A stretch of 64,000 nucleotides of DNA from Agelaius tricolor (Eukaryota; Chordata; Aves; Passeriformes; Icteridae). The stretch lies in the NCBI GenBank assembly GCA_023055355.1, contig JALJCS010000004.1:21209744-21273743 (forward strand). Direction: 5' to 3'. Both the position numbers and the translations under genes were made by a program. Shown in pieces: positions 1 through 12,026 of this stretch (positions within the stretch are counted from its first letter, which is position 1; every line of letters begins with the position of its first letter). The notes under the pieces were generated by a model. The model saw only the letters and a program-made list of their open reading frames with translations. It had not been told where the DNA came from and searched no databases.

Positions 1-2129
1 TCATGCATGGTATTTTTTAAATGCAGGATGGTCATAACTTTTTTGGTTAAATGGTGGGTGATAGTGGATCTTTCCCATCCCCCAATTACAGCAGTGATAT
101 CAGGAATGCTAGGCTGTGTTCAGGGACTGTCATTTCAGCTGTAAATACCTTCTTCAAGTCAGACAGTTCAAAGACTACTGGAATAAATAAAAAGAGCTTG
201 GATTTCTAGTGCACTATAGCAAAAAAGCTTTGGATTTTTTTGTAGCTATCTGAGGCATTTCTGCAGTGCTTCTTTCTGCTATGTACATGATACATGTCAC
301 AGAGAAACTGCATGTATTAATATCACAGAAGCAGGCCTTTTAGTTATACCCAGCCATAAAACACAGGCATGGTTGCAGGGATTTAATTTCTGATATAAAT
401 AACACACATTAGAGATTCTGGCTAAAGACATGTTAATTTCTCAGCAATAACAATCCCCTTGAAAATATGATCATGGCAGAAAATATAAGGTAAAGAGCCT
501 GTCACATGTATTTTCACTTGCCAGAATATAACAAAGCTTTTTCCTTTTTTCATCTTTTGTATGCAGTGTTTTTCTTCAGGGCTTGCCAGGTTCTTTGGAC
601 AGATACCAGTTTTACTAGCACATACTACTTTAACTGCACACCAGGGTTTTGTGGGGCTACCTACAGTGACCACACTGAATGTTTGGGTTCAACAAGGTTT
701 TTTTTGTGTGTGTAAAATTGCATTGCATATTTCAAGGTATCTCTTCTCCTGTATGCTTCTTAGATTGCAAAGGACGAGTCAAAAAAAGAATAGCTGAAAA
801 GTGAAAGAATCAAATACAAAACCATCTTTTCTCACCTAGAAAAATATTTGCAAGAAAAAAGATATTTATTTCTAGGCTGAAATGGTATTCACACCATGTT
901 TACTTGGAAACATCTTGCTCTTTCAATGGCATGCTTTGGTTGGTAAACAACCATTAAAATTCTGAGCAGATCTGCATAGCTTGCAGGAAAACCTCTCAAA
1001 ACAGCTGCAGCCTCCTTTCAACAGATGGGAATTAATAATAGCCTTTGTTCTCCAGGCTCTTCCATTTTTACCCGTAAAATGGGGTGAAAGTTGTTTTTCC
1101 TAGACTGCTGGTGGCCATCAGAGTGTGACCACTCCTAGAGAGCGGGAGCTGTGGGTTGTGGATGAGCACGGGAAGGTGTGCATGGCACCAACCTCTCTTC
1201 CCCTTTCCCCTTGCTGGCCCCTGCAGATAAGAATGCTGAATCCAGCTGATACAGTGAGATATAGATCTGGTCTCACACCTAACCTCCTTGGTCTCTCCTC
1301 TTGGTGTGGGTGAACCCATTGAGGATGCTTTTGGTGCTTGCTTTGTCTCCAGGAGATGTGTGTTAAGGACTGAGAATACAGCTTGATCTGGCAGAGGTGC
1401 CACAACAGGCTTGGGATTTCCAGCAATGATGATGGTGCATCACTAGGATGGATGAAAGGCTTATGTCTGCTAGCAGAAAGAAGTTGACAAATAGTGTGAA
1501 GCATTCCTGAGCCCTGGCTGGCCATGGAGGCAACCTCTGGCCTCTGTAGGTGCCTGCATTGATAAGGGGTGTTGGCCTGTGCCAGTTGGTGAAGGTCACT
1601 TCGTTTCTCTTTATTGACCCAGAATGTATTGACTGCCAGAATTACAAATTTCTCCTAAAACATCTGGCCAGGCCTTCTACCCTATGCTTGATAATTCTGC
1701 ACTGAAACTTTTGTCTCTTACTGTAGAGGAATTGCCAAGTATGTCTCTTAAGTCTCTTTCATAAGGCCTAGAGGCTGACCTGGGCCAAAGTCTTGAACAT
1801 TGGGAGTCACCCTTATCCATCCCTGCTGCCTATACCCTCATGCCCTGGACTTTTGTCCTTACACTCGCTGTGGGTTGTGACCCAAGCTCTGTAGAAGATG
1901 CCAGCCCCTCTGAGATGTCTCCAGGCAGCGCTGCCCACCGAGACCGCACAGCATTGAAGGCAAGAGAGAAGTATGTGAGATGCAGAGACAAAATGTTCTT
2001 GGCTCCCTGAGGAAATGAGAACCTGCCAAAAATCCCTGGGAGACCACAGCATGCTGCAAAATCTTCCCGTTCAGTGGCACTTTCCCACCCTCCCTCCTGT
2101 ACGAGAGGATAAACAAGCACGGCTTGGAG
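1..2129. other. non-coding tract, no gene recognised
   Basis: This is A+T-rich single-copy-looking DNA up to about 1.0 kb. From about 1.05 to 1.6 kb there is a block of more balanced composition with several overlapping short open frames on both strands. These frames have no consistent codon signal, no common splice boundaries and no domain that I recognise. I see no repeat family, RNA gene or promoter element here that I would defend. Confidence 0.6.
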
Positions 2130-2200
2130 AAGGCTGGGGCAGGAACAGGCCTCGAGGGGTCTCCTGCCGGCGGGGGTGGGGAGGCAGAGAGGAGCAGGGC

Positions 2201-2361
2201 AGTGTTCCTCAGCATAGGGGAGTGTCCCTCAGCACAGGGGAGTGTCCCTCAGCACAGAGAAGTGTCCCTCAGCACAGAGAAGTGTCGCTCAGCACAGAGG
2301 AGCGTCCCTCAGCACAAGAGGAGTGTCTCTCAGCACAGGGGAGTGTCCCTCAGCAGCAGGG
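2201..2361. repeat. minisatellite, 20-bp unit, about 8 copies
   Basis: Eight head-to-tail copies of a 20-bp unit are visible (type unit AGTGTCCCTCAGCACAGGGG). They start at 2201, 2221, 2241, 2261, 2281, 2301, 2322 and 2342. The copy at 2301 carries one extra base. Variation is mainly in the last four bases (GGGG, GAGA, GAGG). Because 20 is not a multiple of three, each rightward frame reads through the array as a 20-residue peptide repeat with Ser, Gln, Pro and His. That explains the overlapping open frames at 2015-2419 and 2124-2663, which are not genes. The array abuts the CpG island and is likely to vary in length between individuals. Confidence 0.95.
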
Positions 2362-2412
2362 CCCTCAGCCCGTGCCGCAGCCCCGCCGCAGCCCTCGCCG
2401 CGCCGCCGCTCG

Positions 2413-2426
2413 CCGTTAGAGGGCGC
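2413..2426 (+). promoter_or_regulatory. CTCF-like core motif
   Basis: CCGTTAGAGGGCGC matches the CTCF core consensus (CCASYAGRKGGCRS) at 12 of 14 positions, including the central AGAGGGCGC block. It lies inside the CpG island. Boundary or insulator binding at promoters is common for this factor. A single motif match in GC-rich DNA is weak evidence by itself. Confidence 0.3.
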
Positions 2427-2599
2427 TCCGCCGCCGCCTGTGGCGGGGCGCGGCCGCGCGGCGTCCCGGGCTCCGCCGCCCGCGGCCGCGGGTCCCGCTC
2501 CCGGCCAGCCCCGCCACAGCGGCGGTGCCGGCTGCGCCCGGCCGGTAACGGGCTCAGCCAATTGCTCTGTTACGACTTGTTAGATGTCTTAAATATTAA

Positions 2600-5500
2600 T
2601 TTGCCTCTACTGCTGTGTTTAATTTCCGTTTGGGAACCTGAAAGTGGTTCTTCAGTTCTGTGATTGCCCCTTCTCTCTGCTTTAATACAGAACAAACAAA
2701 TCTTTATTGCTGACTAGTGGAATCTGCAGAACGCATCCGTGAATGACAATTTTTCTGTAGTGTAAGCTGTAGAGGTCTGCTGAATTTCTTTTGTGCTGAC
2801 ATTTGATTCAAGAAGGAGAACATGTTTCTCAGTCCTTTTTAATTTAAGTAATTTTCTTGCATTGTTTGGAATTGTTTAGGCCTTGTAATTTTTTATGTAC
2901 ATGTTGATGATGTGTGTGAAGTCTTTTTATTTCAACTATTGTCAGATGTCCAACTGCACAAGGATGTGAGGTTCTAACTCAGATGGCAGTATTAGAAATG
3001 TTGCAGAGAAACAAGACATTTTTGTATAGTAAAATCTGAAATAGATTGAATTTTCTTTTCTTGTTCTCTTTGCCTACTGCTGCTCTGATAGTATGCTATT
3101 CTTCATAAAAAAAGCCATGGGATGTAATAATGACTGCCACATATATCAGCTCTTTTTTCCCTTTCATAGTGAGATGAAAGCAGAAAGGCTACTTTTACTG
3201 TTTGATGGCAAGTGGGTTGAATGATCAATTTAAGGACAATAGGAAACATTTTTATGTGGCAGCATGACATCTCTTGACATCTAGCAAAATTAGGTGTATT
3301 CTGGACTACCTAGGGATGTATCCTCTATTTTACTTAGAAGGCAGCCATCTCCACTTTTCGTTACTAGCATTTGATGTTTTGCAGTCAGCTAAGGAGAGTC
3401 TGCAGCACTAGACTTGCAATGTTTTGGGAATGCAAACCTAGTTCTCAAGTAAAACTGGTTTTGCTTATGGTCTTATGAGCAGCAAGGCACCAAGTTACCC
3501 AAACAAGTAAATCCCAGTTATCCTCCAAATGCCAAAGTTTCCAGGAGACTGGCAGGGGGGCAGTAAGCAATTCAAACTGATCACCATCAACAACCATGTA
3601 CGACTGCTGCTGCTCTTTTCTGATGACTCACATAATAGCATTGTTTGGTTCCATTTTTTAGAGAGAACAAACATTGCCTCAGTGAAAGGAAAAAGGAAAC
3701 AGAAGCAAGCTGATAATGATTGTACTTTCTAAAGGAAAAAAGTCAAGATATCTTTCAAGGATGACTCCTCTTTGGGTACATTGGTTGAAATGCAATCAGT
3801 TAGTGCATCTGAAGTGCACTCAAGATAAATTTAATATAAGTTCATATCAGACCTCAATTTTTTTCCAAATTTGTAAGCATTTACTCAGAGTTTAGACACA
3901 TCATGTCACACCTGAGTCAGACATAAATTAGGCAGAAATCAAAGAAATAAAACTAAAATATTTGCAAATTCTATCACAAATTCACATCACTGTAAGTATG
4001 TATATGATTCCCTTGAAATCAGTTTACCGAGGGGAGAAATATATATATGAAAATACAAAGAGAAGTTAGTTTTTTCCAAACAGGAAGAAGATTAGTTTAC
4101 TGGGGTACATATTCACATTAATTTTATTACGACTCGTTATATGTAAAGATACTCATGTGATGGTTGCTGCAGAGGACATATCTATGATATATAGCTTGTC
4201 AGGGACTTACAGTTGTGAAAACTGTTGCAAAACATCTGCTTTGCTTTACTAGAAAAGCCTGTTCACATTTCAGGGAAAAGTCCCAGAAGAAATAGTGAAA
4301 GAAGGAAAATGTGTATTTTTTGGTGTGTTTTCCATTCTGCCTTAAAACTAAAGAGATTAGTAAAACATATCCAAAAAGTTACACTAGAAATAATTTTGTC
4401 ATAAAATGGAAAGTCTTGAGTCTTGTGTTTCAGGATCAAGAATAATAAAATCAAATACCCTGAACCAGTGAATGGTTTGGGGCAGTACAGGAATCCATGT
4501 GTATAGGGTAATTCTGCAGCTGATGTTTCAGAGAAAAGAGGACAGTTAGGGCAAAGTGGATTGCCTCTCTCAGATACATGAGAACAAATAGAAAGCCTTT
4601 TATCAGTGTGCTGGGGAAAGACAACTATTGGTAGGAAGTCCATCTATTAATAAATCAGGAGGGAGATTACATTAAAAAGGACTTAGCATGGTTGAAACAG
4701 TGAACTTCCTTTGTTTTCATCTGAAAAAAATATACAAAGTGGATGGAAAAAAATTATCTAGACATATAAAGATCATCTGGATTACATGCATCCTTAGGTG
4801 TTAAAGATACCATTTCCTGAATAATTTTCTTCCACTTACATCTATTTGGAAACAGTGGGCAACTGTGGAAGTGCTGAAATATGGACAGAAAGGAAATATC
4901 ACATTTCTTTTCTAAAACAAGAAGCAGACCAATTCCAGAGTTCTGCCCAGATATACAAGTCCCAGCTCTCCCCAAAAGTTAGACCCCATAGGAACACCCC
5001 CTCCCTTCTTTATCCTATTATATCTCTCAGCTCAAGGGTGCACCTCAGCTCCTCAAGCCCAAATTTATCTTAAATTGTACATAAGTTTAAGTGTAAATGC
5101 TTACTTGGATCTGCACCACTGAGAAGCAAATTTCTGAATATTTCTGAATATTCAGACTGTTGGCAACAGAAAATGAACATGCAGATACACAGGAGATGCT
5201 GGAGAAAGAGATGAATGGGATATAAATACTATTTTCCTTGATATTAAACATCCGGGATTAGCACAGCAAAATGCAGATGATCTGAAAACTCAAAGAGTGA
5301 AAATAAATTCGTGCAACACATCACAGTTTCAAGAGTAAAGCCAAAAATCTGCAGCAGTATTAGAAAAATACAAAAATAACCCTATTCCTCAGGCAGGATG
5401 CTATTGATTTTGTCTTTTGTATGCTGAATAAACTGGGGAGGTACAAAAGAAATAATGAGATTCATTTGCTATTTTTAATATGCAGCAATCAATTTTAGTC

Positions 5501-6800
5501 CCTAAAGTGCCCCAGAGGGTGTAGATGTGATTGTGGAATAAAGAGATGCATGGAAATTCAAAATGATGAACAGCTCAACAAAAACTTGCAATCTACTGGC
5601 ATTATGAAGAATATCAGTATATTATTAATTGTGGTAATTTTTTTTGTTTTGAGAGAGAGCTCTTCTCTTTTGGGAATGTAAATATACTCACTGCAGCTTT
5701 ATTAAAGGGTTTTCATAAACTAAGTTTCATTAAAGGGAAGATCTGCAGCATTTCATCATGCCTCTAATGTCTGATTTGGACAGATCAGCTCCTTGATCTA
5801 AGCTTCTGATACTTGTGTAGCCCTGATTCAGGGAAGCATTTATATTCAGGAGCAGCCCTGAGTATCAAACACAGACACAAGCGATTTTCTAAATGGGAAA
5901 GGCCTCAAAGATGTATTTAAATTCTTGCTTGGCTCAGGGATTGCTTGCTGTCTTTTATGATGCTGTGAAGCAGAAACAAATGTGACGATTACTCAAGTAT
6001 GAGCTGTGAACAACAGCAGTTCCAGCTGGAGAGCCCTCCTCTCTGACTCCAAGATTCTGACTGCCCTTGCATAGCCTGATCCTAAAATAAATGGGACCGT
6101 GATTTTACTAGGTTCATTTCTTTTTCCTCCTTCAGGATCTAGCTGTACATAAAAAACCAAGACCAAACCAAAACCAAACAAAAAGCTCACAACCAAAACC
6201 AAGGCCATATATACATACAAATTTTGAGTTCTTGAGTAGAAAGGAGTGTCTGCATGTCTGACCTGGGAGAAATTATGTCTTGTGGGAATGTTTTGTGTGA
6301 GGAGGCTTTTATTTGTTAGTGCTTTACTCCCATGAAATAACTCAGAGGATGTTTGCAGAGCAAGATTTTCTTGCCTGGAAATTCAAAACTCCCTTCCTTC
6401 ACACCAGACCAGAGTGAGACAAACAGGGCCCTTTGTGGTGGATTAGGCTGTAGTCTGCCAAGGAGCACCCCAGAGCAGGGAGGTTTGACTAGTTTTAGAA
6501 CATGGAGCAGTATGGAGACATCCATGTGTGGTGCACGGAGCTGCCCCACTGCTGAAGGCCCACAGGGGAGGGGTGCAGGGAAGGGAAGCACTTCTGCTTC
6601 TCCCTCTCCATTTTCCCTTATCTTGTCATCTTCTTTTCTCCTCGAAGTGTTTCTCCCTCAGCCCCCACAGCGCCACAGGAAACCTCACCCACTCTACTTA
6701 TTTTTGCCTGTTGGCATGTGGGCAGGTATACCTGCCCTGTGTGCTTTAGCTCAGCGCTGCATCACGGAGCAAGCACTTTTGTTCAGAGCTCTTTTTAAAG
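2600..6800. other. non-coding tract, no gene recognised
   Basis: A+T-rich DNA with no long open frame. Around 5820-5870 a stretch (CCTGATTCAGGGAAGCATTT) resembles an old dispersed amniote repeat that usually begins CCTGATTCAGCAAAGCAC, but it is too decayed to classify. At 6150-6205 there is a CAAAAC-type low-complexity patch. Nothing else here is supported. Confidence 0.55.
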
Positions 6801-6805
6801 CTATT

Positions 6806-6808
6806 AAA

Positions 6809-6842
<34 letters not shown>

Positions 6843-6895
6843 AAAAAAAAGAAAAAGAAAAGAAAAGAAAAGAAAAAAAAGAAAAAAAGAGAAAC
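6806..6895 (+). repeat. poly(A) and AAAAG low-complexity tract
   Basis: An uninterrupted run of 30 A (6811-6840) is followed by a GAAAA/GAAAAA-type array to about 6895. The 186-codon open frame ending here (6353-6913) owes its long lysine tail to this tract and has no ATG start. The run could be a simple microsatellite or the tail of an old retroposed copy inserted on the plus strand. No parent gene is recognisable in the 450 bases upstream and I see no clear target-site duplication, so I leave it as a simple repeat. Confidence 0.9.
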
Positions 6896-6899
6896 ACGT

Positions 6900-9800
6900 A
6901 CCCTGAAGCCTGAATAGCAGCATTTCTATCATCTGTTGTCATGACACACAGCTGACGTGGGAACACGGCAATAAGGCTGACTGCTATATGGGTTTAATTT
7001 TGGTGCAGAAATTTGCTAGAAGAAGCTTTCAAAAATATCTCTGGGTGGGAGGAAAACAGGTGGGTGCTGGTTATGTGTATGAAGCAGGAGGAAATAGTTG
7101 TCAATCTTACCTAAGCATTACTCCACATCCATCAGCCCTTTGATACCCTCACTACTCAACAGGGGAAATAAATGATACTGTCTCTCTGCTCCTCTCTCCT
7201 GTTACTTCTGGAGAAGGTGCTGGTGAGCCACAGAGTGCAGGGAAACTGAACATGGATGACTGAATAAAACCCGGGTTGTCTTGGTCAGGCAGTTATGGTA
7301 AAGATATCTATGCAGGAAGGGGATCACATATCAACCATTGGAGGGAAGAAACAGTGAGATCTACTCAGGGCAGACTTCTGGGCCAGTATCATCTAAAATG
7401 ACGACTGACATTGGAGATGGGTGGTGAGTAGTGTGTGGTCTGTAGGGGCTCCCAGGCTAAACCCATTTTCTGTGGTGGTCCATGTAGGTGAAGGAGGACT
7501 CAGTTCAGCCTGTTGTTCAAGAGGTATGTTCAGCACTGTGCTCCTGTGCCACATACACACTTTTGTTTCAAAAGTGTCTCTTCTGTCCATGTCAATGTAC
7601 CTAGATAAATCAGACCTAGTCTGGTTTTTAGACACTTCTGAACTATCACAGCTTCTGCTGGATATGGAAGAGTGTAGGTGTTCAGAACTATTCTCTAAAA
7701 ATCGCTCTTCTAACCTGTTTCTAGCTAATTTTTTTTTACCACAATTACTCTTTATTAGTACATTTCTCATCTGTTAGTCATCTTGACTAATGACTTTACT
7801 CATCTATACTAGTTTACTCACTTCTTTCAATACTTTCCTAGATCACAGGAACATTTTGTGACTTAATTAAATAATCAATTAGACGCTCAGAGGTCTTTGA
7901 ATGAAAAGCATTATATTTTATAAGAGCAAATACTATGATTGGATGACTGAAAAACATAATTCAATGTAGGGAATTTTCTTCTCCACATTTGGTGTTTGGA
8001 TATCCATTATAACTATGGTGGCAAAACTGGAACCCTCAGCACTGAGAAGCCTGAAAGAGGACATTGACACTGTCATAAGTTGGTGGTCTTTACTGAGATT
8101 GAAGCAGAGGAAAAAAAGGAAGAGAGAAGGTGCACTGTAGTGGAAGGACATTTAAGCCTGTATGAGCAGAATAATTCAGAGTACTTCTTGCAGAGAAAAG
8201 CTTGTACCTATTGTAGTCATAAAGCCAAGGAAACCAGAAGATTTTATTTTATCCTCTCTCCATTGTATTTCAACGCAGTTTGAAAATCTGGCTTTTCCCA
8301 TACCAGTGCCTCTGTTTACCCAATGTGTGAAATTCTCCCTTCTGCGGTCCCAAAGGAGAAGCCTTGTTCAGTTGAAAATTTGATAGCAAAGTATCCTTTG
8401 CATCCTCTGCAGCTTTTTGGGTTTGATCCTGTCTCTTTGTACTCCTCTGATTTTCCTGCAGCTTTTAGAGTTTCCAGCCTCTGCACTGAATATCTCATAA
8501 TGTGCTCAATAAAAATTGAATAGTTTTCACTTAGAATTCTAAAAATGGTTTGCCATTTCCAGAAAGTGACAGTATCAATATTATTGTCAGTCTCTTATGC
8601 AAATTGCCACCCTGTTGCTACTCACCAAAGTATCTCATATATCTCTAAAACTAGGCTCTGAGTTAATCCACTCAGATTCTCTGGAACTCCTGACCCTTCT
8701 TCTGGAGATGCCCAAACCACTGACTGTCACCTTGCTGCTGGCTAGAGTAGATCTTAATAATTTAAATGATATTGAACAGTCATCAGCTGGGAAACTGTTC
8801 TTCATACTGTCCCTTTGCACATGAAGAGAAACAAAGAGAATCTAGGTGGCTTGTCTGAATTCTTATATTCTCCCTTTCCCTTTCCCTTTTCCTAAATTCT
8901 AGAGGACTGGAAAAAAAAATCAATTCTGAGTTTGCCTGTGGGGAAACAAAACCATCTGGGAAAAATATAAGCTCTTGCTGTAGGATTGATCTAGCCTCCT
9001 ATGCTAAACAAAGACATTGATTTTTCCTTTCTTTTTAGTTATTGCATTTCACACTATTCCATAGTCTGGAATAGTATTCTTCCTATATAAACAACTCTTT
9101 TTTGTAGAAATGTTGCTTTCCTTTACATGAATAGCTGCCATGTGCTCTCAGTCAGAATACCCTAAGTGAGAGAGGACTCAATTACATTTTTAAGAAGCAC
9201 ATTTTCTTTGTAGACTCTCCACTGCCTGCTCCAGACTAAAGACAAAATGACTGCCTGTCTGAAGACAGCAGATGTCTCAGAGATGTAAATGTTCACCAAC
9301 CCTGAATCAAAGCCCCAGCATTGCTGAATATCCCACTGCATAGGGACAATATTGACTGTCTTTGTGTTTGTTTGCTTTTTGTGTAGGGGGTTGAAAATGC
9401 TAGTGATGTTTAAACACCTCTTTAGAGTCATTACAAGATATTGTGCAAATACAGTTATTTTTCTCTGTTAAGCAGGCATGAAATGCACATTTGCTTATCA
9501 GAACAAAACAGTTCCTGGGGAGGCCCTGATGTCTGTCAGGTGAATCATCTAATCTCCAGATTTAGTGTATTGAACAAGGTAAATAAGTCACTTTTTGGAG
9601 ATGTCTAAATATACATTTCCCTGAGAGCTTTTTGAGTCTCTAGGGTAAAAAAGTCATTCTTATATAAAGGCTGAGGTATTGTTTAGAAGGTGATTACCTG
9701 AAAAAAAATTGTGATATAACCATGTAGTGCACACACTAAACAGACTTATTTCCAGCATTCAACCCTGTAAAAGGGCTTATTGCCAAGCTGCATCAGCCAC

Positions 9801-10115
9801 TTAAGATTTAATAATCTGTCACAAGATATTTCCCCCTCCTACTTAGGAGAAAAGGAAAAGCAAAAATAAAACAGATACAAATTTTGCAGTCAACAAAATT
9901 GCCATACCTCTTAGGAATGTTTAAGTTATAATATAACCTGACAAAATCATGAAATTAAAATGCAAAACCAACCCTCTGTCCTTAATTCACCCCTTTATGC
10001 TTTTCCTTATTATCATGCAGAAGAACTGTGCCATTTCTGCTGTGAATCTTTGCGGCACTAAGCTTCCTTGCTGCATTTTCAAGATGACTTATTCTGGCTG
10101 TTAGCTACCTCCAGA
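6900..10115. other. non-coding tract, no gene recognised
   Basis: A+T-rich DNA. A short (CCCTTT)n-like pyrimidine stretch occurs at 8871-8892. Open frames at 7393-7777 are present on both strands at once, which argues against coding. The 75-codon frame at 8597-8824 is also open on the opposite strand. No repeat family is recognised with confidence. Confidence 0.55.
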
Positions 10116-10117
10116 AC

Positions 10118-10215
10118 TGTTACAGTAAGTCATCTAGTCCATCTCTGCCATAGTGCAATTAATCCCTGCTGCACATTTGCAAGGGCTTATCACACCTAAT
10201 GTAAATGTCCTGTAT
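10118..10215 (-). mobile_element. decayed CR1-type LINE 3' end (fragment)
   Basis: The stretch GTCATCTAGTCCATCTCTGC followed by CATAGTGCAATTAATCCCTG reads as the complement of the 3' untranslated region of an old CR1 element. In these elements the reverse strand typically shows 'tcatctagtccatcccctgcc' and then a 'cagtgcaggattgttccct' block. The match is short and diverged, so limits are approximate. It is an inert fossil with no coding potential. Confidence 0.45.
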
Positions 10216-11373
10216 TACCTGGCTTTTTCTTTATCTTTGCTTTACTACTGCATTATTTTTCATCCTCAGAATATATTAAAAAATAGATTTAATCAAGATC
10301 TTTTCCCTGACTTCATTAATTTTGTACTTAAAAAAGTACTCCCTGCAGCTGCACAATGTTCTTCACTGTATTTTCTGTCCCAAAAGCTGATGTCTGGAAG
10401 TATTGTCCTGGAAGGACTGCCCAGCCTTTGACCTCACATTTGGGAGGGGTCCTTTACCCCCACTTTCCCATTGCATTGTTGTGTTTTGCCACCTGCTTGA
10501 GAATGCCATGTCTTCATTTGTCTGCCTGGCTGGGCTCCTTCACTTCACAGCACTGAAAGGCTTAGTGTCAAAATCCAGCCAAGGTTTATTCTGAAAGTGA
10601 TTTAAGATCAGTCACTGTCCATCTCTTCCTGTTTTTATTTGCAGCTTGAAGATCCTGGCTGGATTTGAAAGCCCTTTGGATGACTTGACCTGAAAGCATG
10701 TGCCTTGGGTGCATGTGTTTTGCTCTGAAAATAACATGTAGGCTATTTACCTTTCCAGTCTCTCCCCAGGATAGGGCATCTAAAGACCCAAACCAACTTT
10801 CTCCACCATGCCTCCTCAGCCCAAGCAGCATTGCTCCTGCCTGGCCTTGGTTCTTCCCATGAAGCACACAAGACAGAACTTGGTTATGATTAATGCTAGC
10901 AGGGTCTCCACAACAGGCTGGTGCCAGGGTTTACATGCTCTGAGTGAGGCACAGATGCTCAGCAAAGCTCAAGCATGGGCAGTCACATGTGGCCAAGTCA
11001 GAGCAAGACTCAGAAACTTCCTGCCTTGCCCATTTTGATGTGTTACCACTTGTCCAGGTCACTTGTTTCTCAATAAGCAAGGGATTTGTCAGCTGGCTTT
11101 CAGTGTTCTCAGTGTTTTTTCCAGCCTACATTTAATTTTCCCCAAGGCTGGGCAGGAAAATAGAAGAACTTTTATTTTCATTGATGTATGATATGTAAAT
11201 GATGAAGAATGCTAGCAGGAATATAGTTATTAAGAGTAAGTAGTAGTATGACAGCCAATCATCAAGGAAGAGATGATAGGGCATCAATAGTAAAGTCCAC
11301 TCTACTGTTATGAAGCTGGGAATAAAATGCATTATTTAGTAACAGCCTTTAACATTTCCTGAATTTTATTTCC

Positions 11374-12026
11374 TGTCCTAGGGTGACGTTATGATGCTTG
11401 TTTCCCCAGTTGTGTGTTCGGTTTAAGCTGGATATTATATTCTGTGCCTTCAAGACTGGCTGAGCGTGAAGGCAGGGAGAAGAAGCAGCACAGAGTTTGT
11501 TATCAAGGACTGGACTCACTCCACAGTCTGCTTGCACACTGTCGTTGTCTGGGCACAGACAGGGCAGAACACTGCGCTCCTTTTGCTTTTTAGTTAGTTA
11601 GTTTAGCTAGCTGAGGCAGTCCAAGCTTTCCCTGGACTGTTTTTCTTTCTCTCTTCTTGGAACCATTCGAACCTGCTCCAGACTGGGACCCGGGGAAACA
11701 CCGAGCTTGCACTTTGCAGTGTGCTGGGGCCCACTCTGCAGCGTTTCCCAGCACTGGAGGGACTGATAACAGAGCGACTACTCACTGGAGACACTTTCTG
11801 AATTTGTAGTCTCTTCACAGCAGTGAAAGAGTTTTGTCATCCGGTATTGTTCATTTTGTGTGCTGGGGAGTGCTTGGCCTGTTAAATAAACAGGTTCTTT
11901 CCACTTCTCTCTGAGGAATCCTTCTTGAACCATTTGGAGGGAGGGGCTGTGTGGGTTTGCTTTCTGGAGGGGCTCCTTTTGGAGGTTTTCTCCCAAATTT
12001 GCCCTAAACCATTTAGGTTAAGGACA
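11374..12026 (+). mobile_element. solo LTR of an endogenous retrovirus (passerine ERVL-like), 653 bp
   Basis: This block matches, by eye and memory, a passerine LTR family. Landmarks in order are TGTCCTAGGGTGACG at the 5' end, the TTAGTTAGTTAGTTTAG block (about 11592-11608), the pyrimidine block TTTTTCTTTCTCTCTTCTTGG (start about 11640), a poly(A) signal AATAAA at 11885-11890 and the TGGAGGGGCTCCTTTTGGAGG block near the 3' end. It begins TG and ends CA, and is flanked by TTTCC on both sides (11369-11373 and 12027-12031). A 5-bp duplication is typical of ERVL-class elements. No gag, pol or env remnant adjoins it, so it is a solo LTR left by recombination between the two ends of a provirus. The retained AATAAA could act as an antisense-free terminator for rightward transcripts. 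Open frames inside are not genes. Confidence 0.85.

Larger units (their letters stand above)
2130..2560. promoter_or_regulatory. CpG island, probable promoter / first-exon region
   Basis: From about 2361 to 2550 the sequence is very rich in C+G and holds close to forty CG dinucleotides in fewer than 200 bases, whereas CG is rare in the rest of the window. It contains GC-box-like stretches and a CCAAT motif (in CAGCCAATTG, about 2555-2564) on its right flank, and no obvious TATA box. In vertebrates such islands are usually unmethylated promoters with a non-coding or short first exon. Direction is not settled. A GCCG/GTAACG junction near 2544 could be a weak rightward splice donor, but the reverse strand is equally CpG-rich. 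Open frames across the island run in several phases on both strands and are composition artefacts, so no protein start is called. This is the only island in 64 kb. Confidence 0.7.

Noticed and set aside
2015..2663. Overlapping plus-strand open frames (134 and 179 codons) through the CpG island
   Set aside because: They are kept open by the 20-bp minisatellite and by CG-rich sequence lacking A+T stops. Starts are not supported, and two phases are open at once.
6353..6913. 186-codon plus-strand open frame
   Set aside because: It starts at TTG, not ATG, and its last quarter is a lysine run from the A30/GAAAA tract. No domain is seen.
7393..7777. Paired 125- and 118-codon frames on opposite strands
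   Set aside because: Simultaneous openness on both strands reflects composition. Neither resembles a family I know and no splice or start signals agree.
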